Below, one piece after another: positions 26,665 to 33,995 of a DNA stretch of 61,958 nt. Origin of the DNA: an uncultured Collinsella sp. (GTDB lineage: Bacteria; Actinomycetota; Coriobacteriia; Coriobacteriales; Coriobacteriaceae). The position numbers were made by a program, and so were the translations under genes. The stretch covers positions 1 to 61,958 of the forward strand of contig UQIV01000015.1 in NCBI GenBank assembly GCA_900541205.1, in the 5' to 3' direction. Every line of letters starts with the position of its first letter. Position 1 is the first letter of the stretch. Under the pieces are notes generated by a model that saw only the letters and a program-made list of their open reading frames with translations, made no database searches and was not told the origin of the DNA.

Positions 26665-27099
26665 TTACAGGTTGGCGACAATTGCCTGGGCGATCTCGTC
26701 GTACTGAGCCGACTCGAGCGTGACGCGACCGGGGTTCATGGCAAACACGTCGCCAAACTCAAACGGGTCGTCCTTGTACTTGGGGACGATATGCACGTGC
26801 AGGTGATGCATGGTGTCGCCGTAGGCACCAAAGTTAATCTTGTCGGGATTGAACGCCTTGTGCAGCGCTGCCGCGACGTGGCGGACATCGGCCATAAAGG
26901 CGGCGGCGTCTTCCTCGGACATGCAGGAGATGTCATCGACGTGCTGCTTGGAGGCCACGATTACGCGGCCCTTATGACTCTGCTCCTTAAACAAGATGAG
27001 CTTGCTGGCAGGCAGGTCAAGCATGGGGATGCCAAAGGCATCGACGAGCGTGTTGTCGGTCCCGCACATGCAGTACGAGCAATCGGTATGCTGTTCCAT
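26665..27099 (-). CDS. HIT-family hydrolase
   Basis: This 144-aa protein is a histidine-triad nucleotide hydrolase or transferase. The active-site motif is HHLHVHIVP near 98-106. An N-terminal CSYCMCG segment may bind zinc, as in many HIT proteins. The start at 27099 has AAAGGATC upstream. Its place ahead of gntP, beneath two different operator palindromes, is unusual for a housekeeping HIT protein and hints at a role linked to sugar-acid use. Confidence 0.9.
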   Translation of the reverse strand: MEQHTDCSYCMCGTDNTLVDAFGIPMLDLPASKLILFKEQSHKGRVIVASKQHVDDISCMSEEDAAAFMADVRHVAAALHKAFNPDKINFGAYGDTMHHLHVHIVPKYKDDPFEFGDVFAMNPGRVTLESAQYDEIAQAIVANL

Positions 27100-27196
27100 G
27101 GTGATCCTTTCAATCTGGACAATGATGGATGCCGCTTTTGCGGCAGGTGTAACCCCTCGTTTACACCACCAGATAATGGACAGATACAACGCATGC

Positions 27197-27230
27197 GTAG
27201 TCGATACGAAATCGGTTTCGTATCGACTAC
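27197..27230. promoter_or_regulatory. 34-bp palindrome centred on a LacI-type operator
   Basis: The 15-bp arms GTAGTCGATACGAAA and TTTCGTATCGACTAC surround TCGG, so the centre reads CGAAATCGGTTTCG, the reverse complement of the kdgK operator. It lies 98 bp upstream of the HIT gene on the minus strand and divergent from the YczE-like gene. Confidence 0.8.
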
Positions 27231-27262
27231 CGCCATGATACAGCCAACGAGTTGTTACGATT

Positions 27263-27277
27263 AGGTGAACGTTCACT
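27263..27277. promoter_or_regulatory. uxa-type operator, third copy
   Basis: AGGTGAACGTTCACT matches the two AGGTGAACGTTCACC palindromes in front of uxaC except for its last base. It lies between the 34-bp palindrome and the YczE-like promoter, so this divergent region may answer to both LacI-type regulators. Confidence 0.75.
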
Positions 27278-27294
27278 TTTTATTGTTTTTCTCT

Positions 27295-27345
27295 TTGCAA
27301 ATAGAATCCCGTGCGTATACTAAGGCTCAAACGAAACCGATTTCG
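27295..27345 (+). promoter_or_regulatory. Promoter and operator of the YczE-like gene
   Basis: TTGCAA (27295-27300), 15 bp, TATACT (27316-27321), then CGAAACCGATTTCG at 27332-27345. The order and spacing match the kdgK promoter, placing both genes under the same LacI-type control. Confidence 0.78.
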
Positions 27346-27349
27346 TCGA

Positions 27350-27407
27350 GCGTGAGCAATAGGATGCTAAGACGCACCCTACTATCTTGGCATCCTATTG
27401 CCCACGC
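27350..27407 (+). ncRNA. Candidate leader hairpin motif, copy 2
   Basis: 18-nt arms at 27350-27367 and 27390-27407 pair at 17 of 18 positions. The 22-nt loop differs from the kdgK copy at only five positions and keeps AAGA...ACCCTAC...TCTTG. The stems share almost nothing with copy 1. The bases after the stem are also similar (ATGTCA here, ATATCA in copy 1). Confidence 0.7.
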
Positions 27408-27424
27408 AATGTCATTTGCTTTCC

Positions 27425-27559
27425 TCCCGTCTCTCTGGCCCTTCAGTCCCATTCCGGCACAGCGAGACACTTCCTAGACAACTGACCGTGGGGCCGGCTT
27501 TTCTGCTTTAACAGCAGTGCCTCCGATAACCCTCTTTTGCCGGTCCGGGTCAGTTTTTT
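27425..27559 (+). ncRNA. Candidate cis-regulatory RNA, copy 2
   Basis: CAGTCCCATTCCGG (27444-27457) lies in the loop of a GTCTC/GAGAC hairpin. Then come CACTTCCTAGA, ACTGACC (27481-27487), the CTGCT/AGCAG stem (27503-27517), the invariant AGCAGTGCCTCCGATAACC (27513-27531), a CCGGC/GCCGG pairing, and GGGTCAGT followed by TTTTTT. ACTGACC with GGTCAGT plus the T-run looks like a terminator; ACTGA may instead pair with TCAGT in the first loop. This suggests a riboswitch-like switch. Confidence 0.68.
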
Positions 27560-27586
27560 CACACAACCGAAAGGACGGGTAGCAAC

Positions 27587-28266
27587 ATGCGACCGCTCAT
27601 CATCATGAATGGCGAGAAGATCGATTGGTTCCATACCGTCATCAGGATGCTGATGTATCTGGCGGGCGTTGCAGTACTGGCACTCGGCATGAGTCTCCAG
27701 ACGGCATCCGGCCTGGGCGTCGTCGCGCTCACGTGCTTTGCCACAACCCTATCCATGCTCACGGGCAAGACGCTCGGCTTTTGGATCACTGCTACCTATG
27801 TCGCCTACATCGTGGCACAATTCACTATCTTGCGACGCGAGTTCCAGCCGCGCATCCTGCTCGAGCTGTGCTTCTCAACGCTCATCGGCGGCTTCACCGA
27901 CTTCTTCATGGCGGTCAACCCGCTGCATCCCGCAGCACTCCCCATACAGGTTGAGACCATGCTGCTCTCCCTCGCTGTCACTGCATTTGGCGTAAGTCTC
28001 GTCGTCAACATGGGCGTTGTCCCCAACGCGCCCGACGGCCTGGTGCAAGTCATTGCCGAAAAGATTAAACGCCGCTTTGGCGACGTAAAAGTCGTGTTCG
28101 ACTGCTCGCATGTCGCCGTGTCTCTCGTTCTGTCGCTCGCGCTCATGCACAACCTGGGCGGCTTTGGCGTGACCACCGCCATCTCGCGCTGTTCTTGGGC
28201 CATGTCATCAACATCGCTAATAAGCTGTTCGCCCAGCGCTTTGTGCGCGCGGCATTCGGGAAATAG
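27587..28266 (+). pseudogene. YczE/YitT-like membrane protein, frameshifted near its end
   Basis: The reading frame encodes a five-helix membrane protein of the YczE/YyaS type (ASGLGVVALTCFATTLSMLTGKTLGFW; MGVVPNAPDGLVQVIAEK; GGFGVTTAIS). After residue ~200, near 28185, the frame breaks. Shifting one base restores LFLGHVINIANKLFAQRFVRAAFGK and a stop at 28264-28266, the expected end. A single missing G in TCG(G)CGCTG explains it. Unshifted, the frame runs on into the next gene. It could be a real null mutation or a sequencing error. Substrate is unknown; control is shared with kdgK. Confidence 0.8.
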
Positions 28267-28300
28267 CACCACCGTAAGAACCCGCAAACAGCGCTATGCG

Positions 28301-28360
28301 TTGCTATATCTCACTATACTTTGCTATATCTTGCTATACTTTGCTATATCTTGCTATATC
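28301..28360. repeat. Six 10-bp tandem repeats
   Basis: Six consecutive 10-mers of the form TTGCTATATC / TTGCTATACT (one variant TCACTATACT) run without gaps. The period is about one DNA turn. The array ends 19 bp before the AAA ATPase start codon and contains repeated TATACT/TATATC hexamers. Confidence 0.93.
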
Positions 28361-28379
28361 TTGAGCAAAGGTGGCTCAC

Positions 28380-29471
28380 ATGCAAACAAACCCTTTTAAG
28401 CCCACAGCAGGTAAAACACCTCCCACGATTATCGGCCGCGAAGATGTGCTCGAAGAATTCAATGAGGGCCTCACCAACGGGCCTGGTGCCCCTGGGCGCC
28501 TAATGCGCATAGCCGGCGTCCGTGGAACGGGCAAGACGGTCCTCCTTGACGAGTGCTCACGTTTGGCGCAAAGCCGTGGCTGGACGGTCATAAAAGAGGT
28601 CGCAACCGAGGGACTTTGCCAGCGCATTCTCGAACAGCTGCAGCCCAAATTCCAGGCCAAGCACGCCAGATTTGAGCCCACCATAGCTGGCATATCCATC
28701 GGCAGCATAGACATTGAGCGAATCGGCCCATCGCTACGCGACGCCATGAGACAGACAATATCCAAGAATGGAAATGGCCTGCTCATCACTCTCGACGAGG
28801 TTCAAGACGCAGAGCTCGATGAGGTCCGAACGCTCTCCATTGCGATTCAGCAGGTTATCGGCGAAGACCTTGATATCGCCTTTGTTTTTGCTGGGCTGCC
28901 TTCGATGATTGAAAGCATCATCAACGGAAAGACACTTACGTTTTTGCGCCGTGCCCTCCCCTTTGATCTGAAGGCTGTGGCAGTAACCGAAGTGTCGTAC
29001 TCCCTCGAGGAAACCATTGAAGCGTCTGGCATGGAGTTGCAGCCAGGTATTGCCGGCCAACTTGCCGAGGCAACGCAAGGCTATCCTTTCATGATCCAAC
29101 TCGTTGGATACTACGCATGGCAGTTGGCAAGACGTGCACACACAGCGATTATTGGAGAAGAAGAAGCCGAGCGTGGCATTGCAACGGCACGCGAACGCTT
29201 CTGCGCCATGGTGATTGAGCCCGCGCTGCAGCGCATTCCGCCCACGTGCATCGCTTATCTGCTGAGCATGGCGTCTTTGGGGCAGACGAGCTCGACCAGC
29301 ATGGTTGCCGACGCCCTAAACAAAACGCCTCAACAGGTGAGCTCCGTCCGCAGCCGCCTGTTAAGAGAATCGATTATCGAGGCTCCTTCGTACGGCAAGG
29401 TCTCATTTGCCATCCCCTACATGCGCGACTACCTCTACGAGCACAAAGCCGAACTGGAAGCTGAACTGTAG
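28380..29471 (+). CDS. AAA+/STAND-like ATPase with winged-helix end
   Basis: This 363-aa protein has a P-loop ATPase domain with Walker A GVRGTGKTVLLDE (~46-58) and Walker B LLITLDEVQD (~135-144). A helical segment and a C-terminal winged-helix-like region (KTPQQVSSVRSRLLRESIIEAP) follow. The form resembles archaeal-type/ORC-like ATPases often found singly in bacterial accessory DNA. The start at 28380 is chosen because AAAGGTGG lies six bases upstream. A 10-bp tandem repeat precedes it. The role is unknown; autoregulation through the repeat is possible. Confidence 0.78.
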   Translation: MQTNPFKPTAGKTPPTIIGREDVLEEFNEGLTNGPGAPGRLMRIAGVRGTGKTVLLDECSRLAQSRGWTVIKEVATEGLCQRILEQLQPKFQAKHARFEPTIAGISIGSIDIERIGPSLRDAMRQTISKNGNGLLITLDEVQDAELDEVRTLSIAIQQVIGEDLDIAFVFAGLPSMIESIINGKTLTFLRRALPFDLKAVAVTEVSYSLEETIEASGMELQPGIAGQLAEATQGYPFMIQLVGYYAWQLARRAHTAIIGEEEAERGIATARERFCAMVIEPALQRIPPTCIAYLLSMASLGQTSSTSMVADALNKTPQQVSSVRSRLLRESIIEAPSYGKVSFAIPYMRDYLYEHKAELEAEL

Positions 29472-29487
29472 AAACGACAACTGCCCT

Positions 29488-29640
29488 GCAAGACGAAAAC
29501 CGTTTTCGTACGGATTTAAAGCAGACGTAAACGGTTTTCGTCTTGATTTGCGTCCGAAATTAAGACGTAAATTGCGCTTTCGTACGCTTATTACCAGACG
29601 CAAATTGTTTACGTCCGGCTATGCGTCCCCAATCCAGACG
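29488..29640. repeat. Cluster of GACG(T/C)AAA imperfect palindromes
   Basis: Successive imperfect palindromes follow the ATPase gene: GACGAAAACCGTTTTCGT (~29492), AGACGTAAACGGTTTTCGTCT, AGACGTAAATTGCGCTTTCG and AGACGCAAATTGTTTACGTC. They share GACG-AAA half-sites spaced at roughly 30-50 bp. They look like repeated protein-binding sites or a decayed repeat array; no gene is present. Confidence 0.6.
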
Positions 29641-29642
29641 AA

Positions 29643-29677
29643 AAAAGCTCCGAGCTCGTGCAAGCTCGGAGCTTTTC
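29643..29677. terminator. Bidirectional terminator
   Basis: AAAGCTCCGAGCT-CGTGC-AAGCTCGGAGCTTTT lies between the converging ATPase and dehydratase genes, with A and T runs on both sides. Confidence 0.9.
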
Positions 29678-29720
29678 GTGCCGCGCATCTATGAGAGGAG
29701 ATATTTGATACGCATGGGCG

Positions 29721-31499
29721 CTACTCCATGTAGCCACCCTGGATGGCGGAAACTGCATGCTCGGTAAAGAACTTGAGCGTGCCGGAGGTGTAACGATTAG
29801 CCTTGGGCTTCCAAGCGGCGCGACGCTCGGCCAGGACGGCGTCGACCTCGGCCGGCTCCATCTCCTTGCCGGCGATGCCCACGATGGACAGCGAGCGCTC
29901 GGGGATGTTGATCTGAATCAGGTCGCCTTCCTCGATCAGGGCAATCGGGCCGCCCACGGCAGCCTCGGGCGAAACGTGACCGATAGCCGGGCCCTTGGAG
30001 GCGCCGGAGAAGCGGCCATCGGTGATCAGGGCAATGCTCGCACCCAGCTCGGGATCGCTGGCGATAGCCTCAGTGGTGTAGAACATCTCGGGCATTCCGG
30101 AACCCTTGGGGCCCTCATAGCGAATGATAACGGCATCGCCGGGCTTGACCTCATGCGTCAGGACGGCGTGAATGGCGTCCTCCTCGCAGTCGAACGGACG
30201 GGCCTTGAGCGTAGCCTGGAACATCTCGCGCGGAACGACGGTGTGCTTGACGACCGCGCCCTCGGGGGCAAGATTGCCGTGGAGGATGGCGATGGAACCG
30301 TCGGTGCCGAAGGCCTGGTCAAACGGACGGATGATGTCCTCGCGCTTGAGATTCCATTTCTCAAGGTAACGACCGCACTTCTCGTAATAGCCGTTGTTCT
30401 TGAGATCCTCGAGGTTCTCGCCGAGAGTCTTGCCGGTGACGGTCATGACGTCGAGGTGGAGCATCGACTTGATCTCCTCCATGATGCGCGGCACGCCGCC
30501 CGCATAGTAGAAGAACTGCGCCGGCCACTCACCTGCGGGGCGAACGTTGAGCAGGTAGTGGGCGCCACGGTGCAGGCGATCGAAATCGTCGGCGGACATC
30601 TCGATGCCAAACTCACGGGCGATTGCGGGGATGTGCAGCAGGGAGTTGGTGGAACCAGAGATGGCGCCGTGGACCATGATGAGGTTCTCGAAGGACTCCT
30701 TGGTCACGATGTCGCGCGGGCACAGGTTGTGCTCGGAGAGCCACACGGACTGACGGCCGGCCTCGCGGGCAAACTCGCGCAGGTCGGAGCTAGTTGCGGG
30801 CAGCAGGGCGGTACCGGGGAGCATAAGGCCCAGGGCCTCGGCGGTAACCTGCATGGTCGAGGCGGTGCCCATAAAGGAGCAGGCGCCGCAGCTGGGGCAT
30901 GCGTTGTGCTTGGCAAACTCAAGCTCCTCGCGGGAAATCTCGCCGCGCTCATAGCGGGCCGAGATGGCGCCGAGCTGCTCCAGGGTCAGCAGGTCAGGGC
31001 CTGCATCCATGACGCCGCCGGTAACGACGATGGAGGGGATGTTGATGCGACCCATGGCCATGAGGTTCGCAGGCAGGCCCTTATCGCAGCTGGCAACAAA
31101 GACGCCGGCGTCGAACGGGGTGGCCTTGGCATGAATCTCGATCATGTTGGCGATCATGTCGCGACTGGGCAGCGAGTAGTTAATGCCGTCGTGGCCCTGG
31201 GCCTCGCCGTCGCAGATATCGGTGCAGAAGTAACGGGCACCGTGACCGCCAGCCTCGGCAACGCCGGCACGGACCTCCTCGACCAGCTCAAACAGGCCCG
31301 CAGAACCCGGGTGCGAGTCGCCGAACGTCGACTCGATAATGACCTGCGGCTTGTCCAGGTCCTCGATCGTCCAGCCGGAGCCCAGACGCAGCGGGTCCAT
31401 CTCGGGGCTGATGGTGCGGAACTTGCCAGAACGCGGCTGCAGCTTGGCAACCAGGTCGGCTGCCTCCTGCTGAATCTGTGCCTTGGTCTTCTCGTCCAT
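29721..31499 (-). CDS. IlvD/Edd-family dehydratase, probably sugar-acid
   Basis: This 592-aa Fe-S enzyme removes water from a dihydroxy acid. Cluster and active-site segments are CDICDGEAQG (~100), CDKGLPANLMAM (~150), CPSCGACSFMGTASTM (~213-228) and DGRFSGASKGPAIGHVSPEAAVGGP (~500). The family includes dihydroxyacid, 6-phosphogluconate and aldonate (xylonate, gluconate) dehydratases. No branched-chain genes are nearby, while it follows a GntP permease under a GntR regulator and kdgK/eda are close. Conversion of an aldonate to a 2-keto-3-deoxy acid is therefore the likeliest role. The start at 31499 follows GAGGAG. Confidence 0.85.
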   Translation of the reverse strand: MDEKTKAQIQQEAADLVAKLQPRSGKFRTISPEMDPLRLGSGWTIEDLDKPQVIIESTFGDSHPGSAGLFELVEEVRAGVAEAGGHGARYFCTDICDGEAQGHDGINYSLPSRDMIANMIEIHAKATPFDAGVFVASCDKGLPANLMAMGRINIPSIVVTGGVMDAGPDLLTLEQLGAISARYERGEISREELEFAKHNACPSCGACSFMGTASTMQVTAEALGLMLPGTALLPATSSDLREFAREAGRQSVWLSEHNLCPRDIVTKESFENLIMVHGAISGSTNSLLHIPAIAREFGIEMSADDFDRLHRGAHYLLNVRPAGEWPAQFFYYAGGVPRIMEEIKSMLHLDVMTVTGKTLGENLEDLKNNGYYEKCGRYLEKWNLKREDIIRPFDQAFGTDGSIAILHGNLAPEGAVVKHTVVPREMFQATLKARPFDCEEDAIHAVLTHEVKPGDAVIIRYEGPKGSGMPEMFYTTEAIASDPELGASIALITDGRFSGASKGPAIGHVSPEAAVGGPIALIEEGDLIQINIPERSLSIVGIAGKEMEPAEVDAVLAERRAAWKPKANRYTSGTLKFFTEHAVSAIQGGYME

Positions 31500-31607
31500 A
31501 ATGCTCTCCTCTTTTGGTTTGAACGGTTGTACCAATCGTTGGTTAATGAATCAGGTGAAAATGGGTACCGAGCGATGCACTCGGTGAAAGATGCTTAGCT
31601 ACGCGAA

Positions 31608-32969
31608 CTAGGCGAAGAACGAAATCACCAGGGCGCAGGCAAGACCCGAAAGGCCGATGAGCGTCTCCATAACGGTCCAGGACTTGAGGGTTGTCTTCTC
31701 GTCAATCTCCAGGAACGAGGAGCACATCCAAAAACCGGCATCGTTGACGTGCGAGAGGGCCGTGGCACCGCCGCAGATAGCAAGACAGATAGCGGCACGC
31801 ATGAGCACCGAGGCTCCTGCAACCGCGGGTATGGCGGCCATAATGCCCGATGCCATGGTCATAGCGACGATGGAGCTGCCGACAGAGGCACGCACCATGA
31901 CGGCAATCAAAAAGGCAACGACCACCAAAGGCAGCGGAGAAGCCTCGAGCATGGGGCCAATAACCTGACCTAGGCCGCAGTCCTGCAGCATCCAACGCAT
32001 GACGCCACCGCAAGCGATAACCAGCAAGATCATGCCGACGGGCTTAAGAGAGCGGTCGAGCAAGGCCTTGAGCTCGGCGCCGGAGTAGCCGCGGCGCGCG
32101 CCCAGCAGATACATCGCAACGAGCGTGGCAAGCGTCAAGGCGACGAACGGCTTGCCCAGGAAGGCAAGGATTGAGGCGACCTGCCCGGGCATGGAGATGT
32201 AAGAAGACAGCGTGCCAAGCAGAATTAGGCAAAGCGGCGTGAGCACGATCGCGAGCACCATGCCAAAGGAGGGAAGCTCCTTGTCGTCACTCGCCCCCTC
32301 GGCGGAAGTGAAATGCTCGGGAACGTCCGTAAAGATGCGACCGCCCACGTTGCGGCCCCACACGACGCCGGCTACCGCCATGGCGATGAAGGCGGTGGGG
32401 ATACCGACGAGGATCATAGTGCCCAGGTCGACACCGAGCGTGCCGGCAACCAGGACCGAACCGGCCGAAGGCGGCACGAACGCATAGCCAGCCGCCAGTC
32501 CCGCGAGCAGGGCGATGCCGTAGTAGAGGGTCGACTTCTTGGTCTGCGACGCCACACTAAAGGCAAGCGGGATCAAAACGACCACGCCGGCCTCAAAGAA
32601 CACCGTGGTGCCGATAACCAAACCGGTGATGCCCAGCGCCCAGCTGGAGTGGCCCTGGCCAAAGGTGTCAATGAAGGTCTGGGCAATCTTCTTGGCGCCG
32701 CCGCTCTCCTCCAAAATCTGGCCAAACATCGATCCCAGGCCAATGAGCAAGGCGATGTTTTGCAGCGTGGTTCCCACGCCCTTGGTGACGGTGTCTGCCA
32801 CCATGTCGAGCGGCATGCCGGCACCGATACCGATCACGAGCGCCGAGACCATCATCGACAGCACGGGGTGCAGCTTGAACTTGATGATGAGCGCAAGCAG
32901 CAGCGCGATGCCCACGATGGCGGCGATGACCAGCCTGGTGGGATCAGCCATAAACGTTGGGTCTGACAT
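31608..32969 (-). CDS. gntP: GntP-family gluconate/aldonate permease
   Basis: This 453-aa membrane protein is closer to classical gluconate permeases than the copy at 25264-26598. It carries GLGSMFGQILEESGGAKKIAQ, AGYAFVPPSAGSVLVA, SVGSSIVAMTMASGIMA and CGGATALSHVNDAGFW. It imports an aldonate with protons. GGAGG precedes the start. The dehydratase gene follows 108 bp downstream on the same strand, and a divergent GntR gene lies upstream, giving a transport-dehydration-regulation unit. Confidence 0.92.
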   Translation of the reverse strand: MSDPTFMADPTRLVIAAIVGIALLLALIIKFKLHPVLSMMVSALVIGIGAGMPLDMVADTVTKGVGTTLQNIALLIGLGSMFGQILEESGGAKKIAQTFIDTFGQGHSSWALGITGLVIGTTVFFEAGVVVLIPLAFSVASQTKKSTLYYGIALLAGLAAGYAFVPPSAGSVLVAGTLGVDLGTMILVGIPTAFIAMAVAGVVWGRNVGGRIFTDVPEHFTSAEGASDDKELPSFGMVLAIVLTPLCLILLGTLSSYISMPGQVASILAFLGKPFVALTLATLVAMYLLGARRGYSGAELKALLDRSLKPVGMILLVIACGGVMRWMLQDCGLGQVIGPMLEASPLPLVVVAFLIAVMVRASVGSSIVAMTMASGIMAAIPAVAGASVLMRAAICLAICGGATALSHVNDAGFWMCSSFLEIDEKTTLKSWTVMETLIGLSGLACALVISFFA

Positions 32970-32981
32970 CTTTCCTCCAAT

Positions 32982-33077
32982 TCATCAGACCTTTTGAATT
33001 CGTCTGATGACTATAGCGTGTTTTGGAAAGGTCTGATGTTTCATTTTGAAATTTGTTCGAAATACATCTGATGTATT
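32982..33077. promoter_or_regulatory. GntR-type operator cluster
   Basis: TCATCAGAC (32982-32990) and GTCTGATGA (33002-33010) form a perfect 9-bp inverted repeat. GTCTGATG recurs at 33031 and ATCTGATG at 33066, the latter within the palindrome AATACATC-T-GATGTATT (33062-33078). The cluster sits between the divergent gntP and gntR genes and is the obvious binding region for the GntR protein. Confidence 0.72.
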
Positions 33078-33203
33078 TGGTAAACGGTCGTATTTGCGCT
33101 GCGAACGGTATATCTAAGCCGCCCGACTCAAATCCAGCGGCCAATATCGCATCCGTGGTGCGCTAAAATAGCTCAGATGAATTTTGTAATGAAAGGTATA
33201 GCT

Positions 33204-33896
33204 ATGGCCCGCGCCGAATCGGGACTCCCCGAGCAAATATCGGAGAAAATCATTCAATTGATTCTGGATGAACACCTTGAGCAAGGCGATCGCCTACCTA
33301 AGGAAACCGTGCTGGTCGAGCGCTTGGGCGCCGGCAGGAGCACCGTGCGCGAGGCCATGAAGTTGCTGCAGTCGCGCAATATCGTGCGCATTAAGCAGGG
33401 TTCGGGCACCTATGTGGCGTCAAACCCCGGCGTTGCCGACGACCCGCTGGGCTTTACCTTTATCGACGACAAGCAGCGTCTGGCGCGCGACCTACTCGAG
33501 GTGCGCTTTATGATCGAGCCGCAGATGGCACGCTTGGCAGCCGAGCACGCGACCAACGACCAGGTCGTCTGTATCAAAGAGCTCTGCGACGAATCCGAGC
33601 GCCTGGCCGAGGCCGGTGAGGATTACTCCGCCGCCGACACCGCGTTCCACAATGCCATTGCCGAGAGCTCCGGAAACCTCGTCGTTCCCCGCCTGATGGG
33701 CGTGCTCAAGGCGTCCGTCCCCCTCTTTATCGACGTGACTGGCAAAAAGCTCGTCGAGGAAACTATCCGCACGCACCGCGATGTGGCCGACGCCATCGCC
33801 TCGCGCAATCCCACCGCCGCGCACGACGCGATGTATCTGCACCTGGTGTATAACCGCAACATGATTGCGGAGGGAGCAGAAGCAAAAGGCATTTAG
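33204..33896 (+). CDS. GntR-family regulator (FadR/FCD type)
   Basis: This 230-aa regulator has a GntR winged helix (ISEKIIQLILDEHLEQGDRLPKE...GAGRSTVREAMKLLQSRNIVRIKQGSGTYV) and an FCD domain with the conserved DTAFHNAIAESSGN and TIRTHRDVADAI histidines. It is divergent from gntP-dehydratase and should respond to the transported aldonate or its product. The start at 33204 follows AAAGG; the two upstream in-frame ATGs lack a site. A T-tailed terminator follows. Confidence 0.88.
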   Translation: MARAESGLPEQISEKIIQLILDEHLEQGDRLPKETVLVERLGAGRSTVREAMKLLQSRNIVRIKQGSGTYVASNPGVADDPLGFTFIDDKQRLARDLLEVRFMIEPQMARLAAEHATNDQVVCIKELCDESERLAEAGEDYSAADTAFHNAIAESSGNLVVPRLMGVLKASVPLFIDVTGKKLVEETIRTHRDVADAIASRNPTAAHDAMYLHLVYNRNMIAEGAEAKGI

Positions 33897-33930
33897 GGCC
33901 CGACAATAATCTTTCTTTGGCAAAACGCAG

Positions 33931-33969
33931 GCGGCGGCTGCCAAACACACAGGGCAGCCGCCGCTTTTT
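33931..33969 (+). terminator. gntR terminator
   Basis: GCGGCGGCTGCC / GGCAGCCGCCGC with TTTTT following. It can also act for the converging oxidoreductase gene. Confidence 0.92.
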
Positions 33970-33995
33970 GCAATCGATTGGTGCAAAGGGGTTGA

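Noticed and set aside
28301..28399. C-terminal extension of the YczE-like protein through the tandem repeat
   Set aside because: It results from the frameshift near 28185; the restored frame ends at 28266 before the repeat.
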